DNA of 64,000 nucleotides from positions 62,001 to 126,000 of the forward strand of contig NZ_JAMZMI010000002.1 of NCBI RefSeq assembly GCF_024714475.1. Reading direction: 5' to 3'. Of the stretch, positions 53,829 to 63,544 are shown in pieces (position 1 is the stretch's first letter; each line of letters opens with the position of its first letter). The notes beneath the pieces were generated by a model that saw only the letters and a program-made list of their open reading frames with translations, ran no database searches and was not told the DNA's origin. The DNA is from Marinoscillum sp. MHG1-6 (lineage in GTDB: Bacteria > Bacteroidota > Bacteroidia > Cytophagales > Cyclobacteriaceae). The position numbers and the translations under genes are program-made.

Positions 53829-55127
53829 TCAGCTAATGGATTCTTTAAAGGTTTTTATGGCCCTTTCTCTGGCATACTTATGCTCCACTATTGGCTCTGG
53901 ATAGGATGCGGTTCCCAATTCAGGAACCCATTGTTTGATATATTCCATTTTTGGGTCGAATTTTTCCTGCTGGCTGTAGGGGTTAAAAACCCGAAAGTAC
54001 GGTTGTGCATCTGTCCCCGTACCAGCCGCCCATTGCCAGCCACCATTATTACTAGCCAGATCAAAATCCAGCAGTTTACTTGCAAAATAGGCTTCACCCC
54101 ACCTCCAGTCAATCAATAAATGCTTGGTTAGAAAGCTAGCCGTAATCATTCTAACACGATTGTGCATATATCCGGTTGCATTCAACTCTCTCATACCCGC
54201 ATCTACAATAGGATACCCAGTAGTACCGTCACACCATCTTTGGAAATGCTCCGAATCATTCATCCATTCGATCCGATCGTATTGAGACTTGAATGCAGCA
54301 TGAACCACATGAGGGAAATGTGCCATGATCATGGAGTAAAATTCCCGCCAGATCAGTTCACTTAGCCACACCTCCGAATATCGATTGGCAAAATCGACAG
54401 CCTTGCGAATGCTCAGGGTTCCAAAACGCAAGTGCACTCCTAACCTGGAAGTTCCATCCTTGTAAGGAAAATCTCTATCCTTTGCATATGACTTTACAAT
54501 GTTCTTATTCAACTCACATGGAGGCACTGCTATATTACTTCTTTTGAAACCAATAGATGACAAGGGAGGAACCTCCAAAGGATCTGTTTGCCAATACTGC
54601 TTAACCTGATTTTCCGAATGGTAAGAATGACCTTTTTGGGCATAATACTTTGACAGCCAGCGCCTTTTGTAGGGTGTAAAGACTTTGTAAGGCTCATTCT
54701 GGTCATTAAGGATTTCTCCCTGCTCAAAGATCACATGATCCTTGAAAGTGAAGAAACTGATATTCTTCTTCGTCAGAACATCCTCAACCCTCTTGTCCCG
54801 CTCTTTCGCATATGGTTCATAGTCTCTATTGGTAAAAACCGCGTTGATATCATGTTGATCCAGCAACTGCTGATAAGCATGCTCAGGAGTATCATACAAG
54901 ACTTTAAGACCGGAACCAAATTGTTTGAGTTCTTCATTTAAGCGAGTAACCTGATCATGGATAAAAGTGACCCTGGAATCATGTTCATCCTGTAGTTCAT
55001 CCAGAATATTTCGATCAAATATAAAGACGGGCAAAACCGGATATTGATCACTCAAAGCGTAGAAAAGCCCGGCATTGTCATACAGCCGAAGGTCTCTTCT
55101 AAACCAAAACACATTGATCTTTTGCAT
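53829..55127 (-). CDS. phrB: deoxyribodipyrimidine photolyase
   Basis: 432 residues, DNA photolyase/cryptochrome family. N-terminal antenna-binding Rossmann domain (NVFWFRRDLRLYDNAGL) is followed by the FAD domain with DGTSRLGVHLRFGTLSIR, SELIWREFY, the binding segment TGYPIVDAGMRELNATGYMHNRVRMI and the flavin/Trp-chain region LASNNGGWQWAAGTGTDAQPYFRVFNP. These match class I CPD photolyases, which repair UV-induced pyrimidine dimers using visible light. Possibly co-transcribed with the following hypothetical gene. Confidence 0.94.
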   Translation of the reverse strand: MQKINVFWFRRDLRLYDNAGLFYALSDQYPVLPVFIFDRNILDELQDEHDSRVTFIHDQVTRLNEELKQFGSGLKVLYDTPEHAYQQLLDQHDINAVFTNRDYEPYAKERDKRVEDVLTKKNISFFTFKDHVIFEQGEILNDQNEPYKVFTPYKRRWLSKYYAQKGHSYHSENQVKQYWQTDPLEVPPLSSIGFKRSNIAVPPCELNKNIVKSYAKDRDFPYKDGTSRLGVHLRFGTLSIRKAVDFANRYSEVWLSELIWREFYSMIMAHFPHVVHAAFKSQYDRIEWMNDSEHFQRWCDGTTGYPIVDAGMRELNATGYMHNRVRMITASFLTKHLLIDWRWGEAYFASKLLDFDLASNNGGWQWAAGTGTDAQPYFRVFNPYSQQEKFDPKMEYIKQWVPELGTASYPEPIVEHKYARERAIKTFKESIS

Positions 55128-55166
55128 AAAAGCTAAACCATGAACTCTCCGGGATGTTTTTAAGAA

Positions 55167-58100
55167 TTACAAGGCTTCTTCTTCACTCTCACTTTCCTCT
55201 TCCCGTCGCCTTATCAGATCTCTGATTTTGCTGGTTTTAAGTAATTCACGAAGATCATCAAAGGAGTTGATCATCTGCAAACTCACCCCCGTTTCACGTT
55301 GTTGTACTCCTGCCACCTGTTCAGACTGGCTAAATGCCCTCAAGCGTAGTCTGCCGTCTGACGTCAGAAGGTACCTGACACTCCAATCACCGATAAATGA
55401 ATTGTCATTTCCATTATTCACCTGATTACTGGTTGAATTTTGATTAAATCCACCGGCTCCACTCACCTTTAACCTACCATCAAGAAAGGTATATGAAAGG
55501 CGGAGTTGCGCATTCAATGCATTGTTGTCCATTGAGTTAACATCCAGATCCACTTCCAAATTCTCATTGAACTGGCTGGCATAATAGGACAGCTGATTAG
55601 ATACGAATTCACTAAGACTGGATACTGCGGTATTTCCGCCCTGAACACTGAAATCACCTTTAGGAGTGAATTTTTTCATCATCAACAAGCTGAATACCTG
55701 CGTTTTAAGATCTTGCTCATTACTATTGATTGCAGATATTTCAGCTTTATCCTGATTAGAGGCGAGTGATTGCGTGTCATCCAATCTGATTTCAAATGAA
55801 ATACTTGGGGAGAACATCTCGCCTTTGAGTGCCAGTACCACCAAAACAGGCAAACGCTGAGAATCTGCTCCCTCATCGGTTGTCCTTCGATAATCCGATA
55901 ACGAGGCCATTTGCCTGTAAATGGCTCGAAGATTCAGAATCCCGGCAAATGGGTCTCCATACCAGGTAATAGTACTTCCGGGTTCAACACTAAATTCTTT
56001 GGAGAGGAACGTTCTACCCTTAATGCTAGAGGTGAAATTGTAAGCTCCTTCTGTGATACTCACATCTCCAAACAACTCAAACTCTCCATTGGTATCCAAA
56101 ACAAGATTGAGATTTCCATTTGCTGAACCTTTGATGATATCACCCGCTCGTTTATCAAAAATCAATTCGACATAAGCATCAGGCGTCACTTCCATATCAA
56201 AATCCAGTCGAACTCCGGAAATCGATTTTTTGATCACATCCTCCACTTCACTCTTCGAGGTGGTATCTTGAAAATTTCTAAAAAGGATATACTCCTTATG
56301 TTCAACCTGGCCCTCCTCTTCAAGAGGCATATATACCTTCGTACCCTTCTCTGATCGAATCTTCGCTTCTATAAGCAGGTCATCCAAAGATCCCAAAACA
56401 CCCACAGAACCTGATGCATAAGCCGTCCCATAATACAACTCTTCAGTGGTTGATGGGGTGTTTAGAAACAAGAACCTTCTGGTATCCAGCGTGATATTCG
56501 GTCGGATGTTCTCAAATCCAGTATGATCGATTTGTCCTTTGACCCGTGCAAGGTTATTGTCCTTATCTCGAAGGAGCAGATAATCAATGACAATAGATTC
56601 ATTATCAACATTTAACCTTCCGTTTGCTATGTAGGTAACACCCAGATAGTCATAGGTAAACTTTGCATCAGACACCCTGCAAAACCCCTTTAACAACGGA
56701 CTCGTTGCTATTCCCTTGATTGTTATTTCGCCATCCGCTGTTCCAGACACATTAGATAAAGTTCCTGTCACAATCGGAGATAATAAAATAAGGTTGGCCT
56801 GATCAAAGTTCAGCTTCATATCCAACTGATCTTCTCGTCGGTCGGGATAGAAATCACCAGCCAGCACGATGGTATTAATTGATTCTCTCTTTATCGCAAA
56901 ATCAATCGATAGACGTCCTAATTCATCACTCCATTCACTCTCCCCATTGATGTCTCCAACGAAAATATCGTCCACATAGAGTTCTCCTATATTGATATCA
57001 CCACGAATCAGATTAGTAGTGTCTCCAATTTCCCTGTAGATATCCACATCTCCATCAAAAACACCCTCGAGATGTACAGGCAAAACCGTATTAAGGTTCG
57101 GCATCTGAAAATTTCTTACGAATAAAGAAACATCCGTGGTCAGACTATCAGAATAAACTCCGCTCAGAGCAATAACCTGTTCGTTTTGAGAAAGCTCTAA
57201 CTGATCTATAATAGTCGTGGCTCCATCATACTCAATCCGGTTATGCCTACTGAAGGACCACTCATCTCCCAAAATCGTCAATACTGAAGGTCTGAACTCG
57301 AACGCCAGACTGTGCTCATAGAAATCAATGCCCAAATTGACAGATGCCCTTGAATTGGTTTCCTCCTGCTCAATAGTGGTATTCACATCAAGGTGGTCAT
57401 TTTCCCAAACTGCTTCAACAGCAAGATCCGAGCTATTGGGAATAGCCCGCCAGTATTGATCCCTGGAGTTGAAATAGGCCATACCCAGAATTCCTTTGGA
57501 TGCATGGTCCATTGATATGTTTACATCAACTGAATTATCATTAAACCCAATTCCCTCAAAATTCACTGAATCTACTTCTGCGAAAAAGGATATAGTAGCA
57601 TTCTTCCTTTGAAGGAATTCACCAGATACTGTTCCCTTAGGAGAAACATAAAGCCTGCGGGTAAAGAATCTAATGTATTCATTTAAATCACCATATTTTA
57701 GATCAAATTTTACCTTGTAGTCACTACCCTCATTTGGTTGATACAATGAATCACGACCTACAGTCGGATCAAAATACGTAGAAAGATCCTTTGCAAAGGC
57801 AGCAAGATCCTGTGTCAATTGTGAATAGTAGAAATCTCCATAAATGCGTCCTTGAAAATTCGGAACGGCAAAAAGGATATCTCTCCCCAAACCAGTGTTT
57901 TGAGTCGTAAATATGACAGAATCAACGAGCAATTCCTTTTCCTTATGACTTATTATGGTATTTTCAATCCTGGTATTTGAGGTCAGACTATCAATATTCA
58001 AACCATTAAGCACCAAATCGATTTTCGTACTTAATCGATAGTCTTCGCTTGCCAAACCAAGCTGATAAAAGTTGGCTTTTTTAACATTGGACTTTATTTG

Positions 58101-59678
58101 GATCTTTTCCGGCTTGGACGCAAGGTTCACGGTACCATCTACATCCAACAACAAATTCGGGTCTATCACCCGCAGTGATCCATTAAAATAACTTGAGGCG
58201 AACTCACCTTTTGCCTTGATTGACTGGTATTGATATCCGTAGATTCCAGCATCCTTCAGTTCACCCTCTGTATAAAAATTCGCATTATCAATGGTCAGAC
58301 CACTCCCCTTAATAAACCCCTGAAAATTGACATTTTGAACCAGCCTTTTATCATTTAAGAAAGCCCCTGCATTAAAATTGGTCACCTTCAAATTGCCTGA
58401 GTACTGAGCGTCTTCCCAGTTTTTTGGGAGTTTCAAATTTAAATCTGAAACAAGACTCCCTTGCCCGGTCTGCACATCCACCTTGGCAACAAAATCACTT
58501 AAAAACCCTGAAAAATTCCCTTTCAAGGAGAGGTGTTTCACTCCTGTCTGAGCAGGAAGGTCATTTAGTAAGTCGTTGAAATCTTCGGTCCAGACATCTC
58601 CATCTGTGATTGAAAGATCAATGAAAGTTTCATCAATATTAGGAAGGCCAAACATATCTGCAGAACCTTTCAATTGAGTCCGTTTACGAGCCTTTAGCAC
58701 CATATCACGTACTGATAGTGCACTTACAGTACCGGAGACCCTGCCATCAAATTCAACAATTGGAAGTTCGCTATTGATATCCGCAAAATACTTTAAATCC
58801 CGGGGGTTAATTCTGGTTTTTTTCAGGCGAAGATCCATATTGATGGCCTGCATAAAATTCCCAAAATCCTTCAAATCTGAATACATAAGATGCACTTGCT
58901 CACCAAGGTAGGAATCATTGACTGACAGGCTCAGGTCATCAAGGAATAAGGATTGCGGCGTAAATGTGATTTGGGTCTGCCAATCATTAATTGTTAATCC
59001 TGAATTTCTTTCCTGTGCTTTGAAAGAGCCAATTTGAAAATTAATGGAATCTCCTACCAGAGAAATATCATCAAAGATTCCCTGATCGAGCTTCAAATCA
59101 ATATTTGCAAAATCAATCCTGCCCGGCTGTGCACCATCTTTCTGATCGTTGATATAAGATATTACCACATTCTCCATGTAGGCATAAGAAAGCGTATAAC
59201 GGCTTACCTTTTTTATTGAATCCTTTTTGTGTTTGGGTTCCTTTTTGGATTCAAAACGATTCACGAACTCAATCAAATTAATATTCAGAGAGTCATCATA
59301 TTTCCTGAGGTTTACATCAACATCACTCAATTCAAGTTGACTTACCTTGATATTTCCACTCTTGATAATCCTGACAAGGTCAAAATTGACATTTAAATAG
59401 CCTAACCTGGCCATTTGATTATCCCGGTAATCCGTTAACTCTACTCCTTTTAGGACAATCGAATCAAACCACTTGACTTTGATCCTCGAGAATGACACCT
59501 CCTCAACAAGATCCTTATTTAATCGCGTGAGAATTTTCTCTACCAGGAAATTTTGAAACGTGACAGTTTGAAGAAGCAGAATAACTACTGTCAGTAGTGT
59601 CAAAATACTCAAAACCAATGCAAAGAGTACATTTCCCAGCGTGTTAAGTATGTTTCCTATTGTTAACTTGCCGCTCAA
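55167..59678 (-). CDS. tamB: translocation and assembly module TamB-like protein
   Basis: 1503 residues. One N-terminal transmembrane helix (about 15-38) anchors it in the inner membrane; the rest is a very long repetitive beta structure of AsmA-like kind, ending in the conserved DUF490/TamB domain (about 1100-1480; KFTPKGDFSVQGGN and LRLSYTFLDGRLKVSG). Such proteins bridge the periplasm and help transport phospholipids or assemble outer-membrane proteins. The start is TTG directly behind an in-frame TAA, with no ATG for more than 80 codons. It is divergent from tsaD with only 23 bases between the start codons. The last residues are acidic. Confidence 0.92.
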   Translation of the reverse strand: MSGKLTIGNILNTLGNVLFALVLSILTLLTVVILLLQTVTFQNFLVEKILTRLNKDLVEEVSFSRIKVKWFDSIVLKGVELTDYRDNQMARLGYLNVNFDLVRIIKSGNIKVSQLELSDVDVNLRKYDDSLNINLIEFVNRFESKKEPKHKKDSIKKVSRYTLSYAYMENVVISYINDQKDGAQPGRIDFANIDLKLDQGIFDDISLVGDSINFQIGSFKAQERNSGLTINDWQTQITFTPQSLFLDDLSLSVNDSYLGEQVHLMYSDLKDFGNFMQAINMDLRLKKTRINPRDLKYFADINSELPIVEFDGRVSGTVSALSVRDMVLKARKRTQLKGSADMFGLPNIDETFIDLSITDGDVWTEDFNDLLNDLPAQTGVKHLSLKGNFSGFLSDFVAKVDVQTGQGSLVSDLNLKLPKNWEDAQYSGNLKVTNFNAGAFLNDKRLVQNVNFQGFIKGSGLTIDNANFYTEGELKDAGIYGYQYQSIKAKGEFASSYFNGSLRVIDPNLLLDVDGTVNLASKPEKIQIKSNVKKANFYQLGLASEDYRLSTKIDLVLNGLNIDSLTSNTRIENTIISHKEKELLVDSVIFTTQNTGLGRDILFAVPNFQGRIYGDFYYSQLTQDLAAFAKDLSTYFDPTVGRDSLYQPNEGSDYKVKFDLKYGDLNEYIRFFTRRLYVSPKGTVSGEFLQRKNATISFFAEVDSVNFEGIGFNDNSVDVNISMDHASKGILGMAYFNSRDQYWRAIPNSSDLAVEAVWENDHLDVNTTIEQEETNSRASVNLGIDFYEHSLAFEFRPSVLTILGDEWSFSRHNRIEYDGATTIIDQLELSQNEQVIALSGVYSDSLTTDVSLFVRNFQMPNLNTVLPVHLEGVFDGDVDIYREIGDTTNLIRGDINIGELYVDDIFVGDINGESEWSDELGRLSIDFAIKRESINTIVLAGDFYPDRREDQLDMKLNFDQANLILLSPIVTGTLSNVSGTADGEITIKGIATSPLLKGFCRVSDAKFTYDYLGVTYIANGRLNVDNESIVIDYLLLRDKDNNLARVKGQIDHTGFENIRPNITLDTRRFLFLNTPSTTEELYYGTAYASGSVGVLGSLDDLLIEAKIRSEKGTKVYMPLEEEGQVEHKEYILFRNFQDTTSKSEVEDVIKKSISGVRLDFDMEVTPDAYVELIFDKRAGDIIKGSANGNLNLVLDTNGEFELFGDVSITEGAYNFTSSIKGRTFLSKEFSVEPGSTITWYGDPFAGILNLRAIYRQMASLSDYRRTTDEGADSQRLPVLVVLALKGEMFSPSISFEIRLDDTQSLASNQDKAEISAINSNEQDLKTQVFSLLMMKKFTPKGDFSVQGGNTAVSSLSEFVSNQLSYYASQFNENLEVDLDVNSMDNNALNAQLRLSYTFLDGRLKVSGAGGFNQNSTSNQVNNGNDNSFIGDWSVRYLLTSDGRLRLRAFSQSEQVAGVQQRETGVSLQMINSFDDLRELLKTSKIRDLIRRREEESESEEEAL

Positions 59679-59701
59679 TTAGCTAACGTTTTTTAGGTGA
59701 A

Positions 59702-60706
59702 ATGAGTGAAATAATACTGGGTATTGAGTCATCTTGTGACGAGACCGCCGCTGCGATTTGCAAAGATGGAAAAATAATAAGTAATAATATCGCTACCCAG
59801 TCCATTCATGAAAAGTATGGTGGAGTAGTTCCTGAACTTGCATCGCGTGCCCATCAGAAGAATATCGTCCCCATAATTAACGCATGCCTGGAAGAGAACA
59901 ATATCAATGCCAGAGAAATTAGTGCAATTGCCTATACTCAGGGTCCGGGATTGTTAGGTGCTTTGCTCGTCGGTAGCTCATTTGCAAAAGGAATGGCGGC
60001 TGCATTGGATGTTCCTGTTATCCCCATCAACCACATGCAGGCGCATGTACTCGCTCATTTTATTGAAGATCCTCAACCTGAGTTTCCATTCCTTTGCCTT
60101 ACAATCAGTGGAGGGCATACACAAATTGTTAAGGTCAAAAGCTATCATGATATGGAAGTCATCGGTACAACCATAGATGATGCTGTCGGTGAGGCTTTTG
60201 ACAAATGTGCCAAGGTGATGGATATTGGTTACCCTGGAGGCCCCAGGATTGATAAACTATCTCAATCAGGCGATCCTTTGCGTTTTACTTTCCCTCACAG
60301 CAATATTCCCGATTTGAATTATTCCTTTTCAGGTATAAAAACCGCATTCTTATATTTTATCAGGGATGAAACTAAAAAGAACCCAAATTTCGTTGAAGAG
60401 CATCAGAATGATTTAGCGGCCAGCCTGCAACAGACCCTTATAGACATGCTTTTCATAAAACTTAAAAAGGCAGCCAAAACAACCAAAATTAAGCATATTG
60501 CTATTGCGGGGGGGGTATCGGCCAACTCGGGCGTTCGAAAACGACTAGATGAAGAAGGAAAAAAGTTGGGGTGGCAGGTCTATATCCCAAAGTTTGAGTA
60601 TTGCACAGATAATGCAGCAATGGTTGCGATGACAGGATACTTTAAATACCGTGATCATCTATTTGGGACCCTTAAAGACAGCCCTCAACCGCGCATGGGA
60701 TTTTAA
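59702..60706 (+). CDS. tsaD: tRNA N6-adenosine threonylcarbamoyltransferase
   Basis: 334 residues, ASKHA-fold enzyme that transfers the threonylcarbamoyl group to A37 of tRNA. Signature elements: GIESSCDETAAAI at the start, YTQGPGLLGALLVG, metal His pair in NHMQAHVLAHF, SGGHTQIV, DDAVGEAFDK, SFSGIKTA and AGGVSANSGVR. Length is normal. It heads the run tsaD-smpB-HNH-aldehyde dehydrogenase-lipoprotein; TsaE is encoded in the same window. Confidence 0.97.
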   Translation: MSEIILGIESSCDETAAAICKDGKIISNNIATQSIHEKYGGVVPELASRAHQKNIVPIINACLEENNINAREISAIAYTQGPGLLGALLVGSSFAKGMAAALDVPVIPINHMQAHVLAHFIEDPQPEFPFLCLTISGGHTQIVKVKSYHDMEVIGTTIDDAVGEAFDKCAKVMDIGYPGGPRIDKLSQSGDPLRFTFPHSNIPDLNYSFSGIKTAFLYFIRDETKKNPNFVEEHQNDLAASLQQTLIDMLFIKLKKAAKTTKIKHIAIAGGVSANSGVRKRLDEEGKKLGWQVYIPKFEYCTDNAAMVAMTGYFKYRDHLFGTLKDSPQPRMGF

Positions 60707-60759
60707 AGCCCTTTTTTCACTGATCGAATCATATTTAATATTTTTATAGTTAGCTAATT

Positions 60760-61218
60760 ATGCAACGCTTTTCCAACAACATACAAATCAAGAATCGCAA
60801 AGCTTCTTACGAATTCAACTTCATTGAAAAATTTGAAGCTGGATTGGTATTGAAAGGATCTGAGATAAAATCAATTCGAGAGGGAAAAGCCAGCATAACT
60901 GAAGCCTACTGCTTTATAAGCAAAGAAGAAGCTTTCATTAAGGGAATGAATATCTCCCCTTATACCAAAAGCTCATTTAATGCCCACGAACCCGTTAGGG
61001 ATCGCAAGCTGCTTTTAAATAAAAAGGAAATTCTGAAGATCAAATCCAGAACTGAAGAAAAAGGACTGACACTAGTACCGGTCAGGTTGTACATTAACGC
61101 CAGAGGACTTGTTAAGCTGGAAATTGCACTGGCTCAAGGTAAAAAACTCTTTGATAAGCGTGACAGTATTAAGAAAAAGGACCAGGATAGAGAACTCAAG
61201 AGAATGAAACTCACATGA
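60760..61218 (+). CDS. smpB: SsrA-binding protein SmpB
   Basis: 152 residues, the usual size. It binds tmRNA and enables trans-translation on stalled ribosomes. Conserved beginning IKNRKASYEFNFIEKFEAG, LKGSEIKSIREGKASI and the basic C-terminal tail KKLFDKRDSIKKKDQDRE that enters the mRNA channel. 53 bases after tsaD; its stop overlaps the HNH gene start (ATGA). Confidence 0.96.
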   Translation: MQRFSNNIQIKNRKASYEFNFIEKFEAGLVLKGSEIKSIREGKASITEAYCFISKEEAFIKGMNISPYTKSSFNAHEPVRDRKLLLNKKEILKIKSRTEEKGLTLVPVRLYINARGLVKLEIALAQGKKLFDKRDSIKKKDQDRELKRMKLT

Positions 61219-61718
61219 ATTCGGTATTAGTGCTAAATCAGGATTTCTCACCCATTAGCATCTGTTCTGTAGAGCGTGCATTTTTGCTAATCTATCTCGA
61301 CAAAGCGGAACTACTTACCGAGAACCCTGATCTGTCACTAAGAACCATTAATCAAAGCTATCCATTCCCCTCAGTAATCAAGATTAAACGATACATCCAC
61401 ATCCCTTATCAGGGCGTGGTACTGACCAGACACAATATTTTTCGTAGAGACAACCACGAATGCCAATATTGTGGCACCAACCACAATCTCACACTGGATC
61501 ATCTGATTCCCAGATCGAAGGGAGGCAAATCCACATGGAGCAACCTTGTGACTGCCTGCAAGCATTGCAACTCTAAAAAAGGAGACTTTTCTCCTGAGGA
61601 AATGGGAATGACCTTAAGACAAAAGCCTTCCAGACCTACATACCTTACATTCATTAAGCAAGCATTTAAAGACTTGCGAGAGGACTGGAAACCATTTTTA
61701 GAACGTAAGAGTGCATGA
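61215..61718 (+). CDS. HNH endonuclease-family protein
   Basis: 167 residues. Zinc/HNH motif: CQYCGTNHNLTLDHLIPRSKGG, in pieces CQYC, the catalytic His in LDHLIPRSKGG, the Asn in WSNLV and the second CxxC pair in CKHC. The N-terminal 60 residues carry the LVLNQDFSPISICSVERA segment common to this Bacteroidota and cyanobacterial HNH family. It is chromosomal and conserved, so likely a housekeeping DNA- or RNA-processing enzyme rather than a homing nuclease. Both ends overlap neighbours by four bases. Confidence 0.9.
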   Translation: MNSVLVLNQDFSPISICSVERAFLLIYLDKAELLTENPDLSLRTINQSYPFPSVIKIKRYIHIPYQGVVLTRHNIFRRDNHECQYCGTNHNLTLDHLIPRSKGGKSTWSNLVTACKHCNSKKGDFSPEEMGMTLRQKPSRPTYLTFIKQAFKDLREDWKPFLERKSA

Positions 61719-63091
61719 GCATGAATACTTTCCAAACCATAAACCCTGCGACCGAAGAAATCATCCAGTCATATCAGTATTACACCAAGGATGAAGTTGC
61801 ACAAATTATTGATTCAGCCCATTCTTCCTGGCTTCAATGGCGCAGGATAGGGATAGAAGAACGTTCCAGTTACATGCACAGAATGGCCGATTTGCTGGAA
61901 TCAAAAAAAGACGAACTGGGGCTACTGATCACCAGTGAAATGGGAAAGCCGGTAGGTCAGGCGGTTCAGGAAGTGGAAAAATGTGCCTGGGTCTGTAGAT
62001 ACTATGCTAACGAGGCAGCAAAATTCCTTACAAGTATTCCTGTTCAGACAGAAGCTCAAAACAGTTTCATCAGCTTCCAGCCCATGGGAGTGGTATTCGC
62101 AGTAATGCCCTGGAATTTTCCATTTTGGCAGGTATTCAGGTTTGCAGCACCTGCACTGATGGCAGGAAATGGAGGAATTCTTAAGCATTCGCCAAACACC
62201 ACCGGGTGCGGACTGATCATAGAAAAGCTCTTTAAGGAGGCAGGTTTTCCTGAAAATCTTTTCAGTACAATTCTATTAGATATACCTGACATCGAGTCGG
62301 TGGTATCGAACCCAAAAATCGTGGCTTGTACACTGACCGGGTCAACAGAAGCGGGGAGATCGCTGGCAGGAATAAGCGCTAAGCATTTAAAGAAGAGCGT
62401 CTTAGAACTGGGAGGAAGTGATCCCTATGTCATACTTGAAGATGCTGACTTAGAAGATGCTGCAAAGAAATGCTTAACAGGACGAATGATCAACTCTGGC
62501 CAGAGTTGTATTGCAGCTAAAAGATTCATTGTCACCAAAAAAAATGTCTCGCACTTTACTAAGCTCTTGAAGTCCGAGATTTCATCCTACATTTCAGGGA
62601 ACCCTCTCAACCCAAAAACAAAAAACGGTCCTATGGCCCGGAAGGATTTAGCAGACAAACTGGAGCTCCAACTGCAGCAATCATTGAAATTAGGAGCAGT
62701 TCTTGAATATCAGGAAAAGGTTAGCACAGAAAGAGGCTACTATTTCCCTACCACATTATTGACTGGAGTAACCAAAGGTATGCCGGCTTTCGATGAAGAA
62801 TTATTCGGGCCAATTGCCGTGATTATTGAAGCAGAGACCGAGGAAGAAGCTTTACAAATAGCCAATGATACCGACTATGGATTGGGAGCTGCCATCTTTA
62901 GTCAGGATATTGATAGAGCCACTAAGTTAGCAGAGACCGAATTGGAAGCGGGCTGTTGTTTTATTAATGACAATGTCAAGTCCGACCCAAGACTCCCTTT
63001 TGGAGGTATAAAACAAAGCGGATATGGCCGTGAGTTGTCCTCATTTGGAATACACGAATTTGTCAATATTAAATCCATTTATCAGAATTAG
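61715..63091 (+). CDS. NAD(P)-dependent succinate-semialdehyde dehydrogenase-like aldehyde dehydrogenase
   Basis: 458 residues, full-length aldehyde dehydrogenase. Catalytic Glu is in VLELGGSDPYV, catalytic Cys in GQSCIAAKRF, oxyanion Asn in MPWNFPFWQ; the closing segment PFGGIKQSGYGRELS is typical. It fits the short succinate-semialdehyde dehydrogenase group (GabD/YneI-like), although substrate is by similarity only. Start overlaps the HNH gene (ATGA). A small lipoprotein gene follows after five bases. Confidence 0.92.
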   Translation: MSMNTFQTINPATEEIIQSYQYYTKDEVAQIIDSAHSSWLQWRRIGIEERSSYMHRMADLLESKKDELGLLITSEMGKPVGQAVQEVEKCAWVCRYYANEAAKFLTSIPVQTEAQNSFISFQPMGVVFAVMPWNFPFWQVFRFAAPALMAGNGGILKHSPNTTGCGLIIEKLFKEAGFPENLFSTILLDIPDIESVVSNPKIVACTLTGSTEAGRSLAGISAKHLKKSVLELGGSDPYVILEDADLEDAAKKCLTGRMINSGQSCIAAKRFIVTKKNVSHFTKLLKSEISSYISGNPLNPKTKNGPMARKDLADKLELQLQQSLKLGAVLEYQEKVSTERGYYFPTTLLTGVTKGMPAFDEELFGPIAVIIEAETEEEALQIANDTDYGLGAAIFSQDIDRATKLAETELEAGCCFINDNVKSDPRLPFGGIKQSGYGRELSSFGIHEFVNIKSIYQN

Positions 63092-63096
63092 CACCT

Positions 63097-63489
63097 ATGA
63101 CTATTTACCGATCTTTTCAATTGATCACCCTACTATCAATTATTCTAACTGGCTGTCAGATTCAGACAAAGGAAGAAACCTTCAGTGAAAAGAAAGAACG
63201 AATATTAACGAATCTTACAACCCTTCAAAATAAGATTGACAGGTCTATAAAGGTACTAGCCGAAGAGAAAAGCAAGAAAAATGAGGAAATCGATATAGAT
63301 GAGGCCATAGAAAAACTTGAACTTCAAAAGCAAAAACTTGAGCGCTCCACTGCCAAGATCAAAAAGTCAACTGAAAATACACTTGAAGACCTTTCAACAG
63401 AAATAAACAAGTTTTTACCCGTTCTGAATAAAGAGTTAGAAAACTATAGCCGAGACCTTGCTAAATGGCTTGAGCAGCAAAGAGAATAA
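63097..63489 (+). CDS. coiled-coil lipoprotein
   Basis: 130 residues, unrecognised. Lipoprotein signal with lipobox LTGC at residues 17-20 and then an almost continuous charged helix (KKERILTNLTTLQNKIDRS, AIEKLELQKQKLERST) predicted as a coiled coil. Such short helical lipoproteins often space the envelope or bind partner helices. It ends the tsaD-smpB-HNH-dehydrogenase transcript and is followed by a perfect hairpin terminator. Confidence 0.72.
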   Translation: MTIYRSFQLITLLSIILTGCQIQTKEETFSEKKERILTNLTTLQNKIDRSIKVLAEEKSKKNEEIDIDEAIEKLELQKQKLERSTAKIKKSTENTLEDLSTEINKFLPVLNKELENYSRDLAKWLEQQRE

Positions 63490-63490
63490 T

Positions 63491-63526
63491 AAAAAAGGCT
63501 TTAGCAGATGCTAAAGCCTTTTCAAT
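63491..63526. terminator. bidirectional terminator between the coiled-coil lipoprotein and exbD genes
   Basis: AAAAGGCTTTAGC/GCTAAAGCCTTTT, a 13-base perfect stem with a four-base loop, A-run on the left and T-run on the right, serving both convergent transcripts. Confidence 0.88.
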
Positions 63527-63544
63527 ATTATTATTTTAATAATT

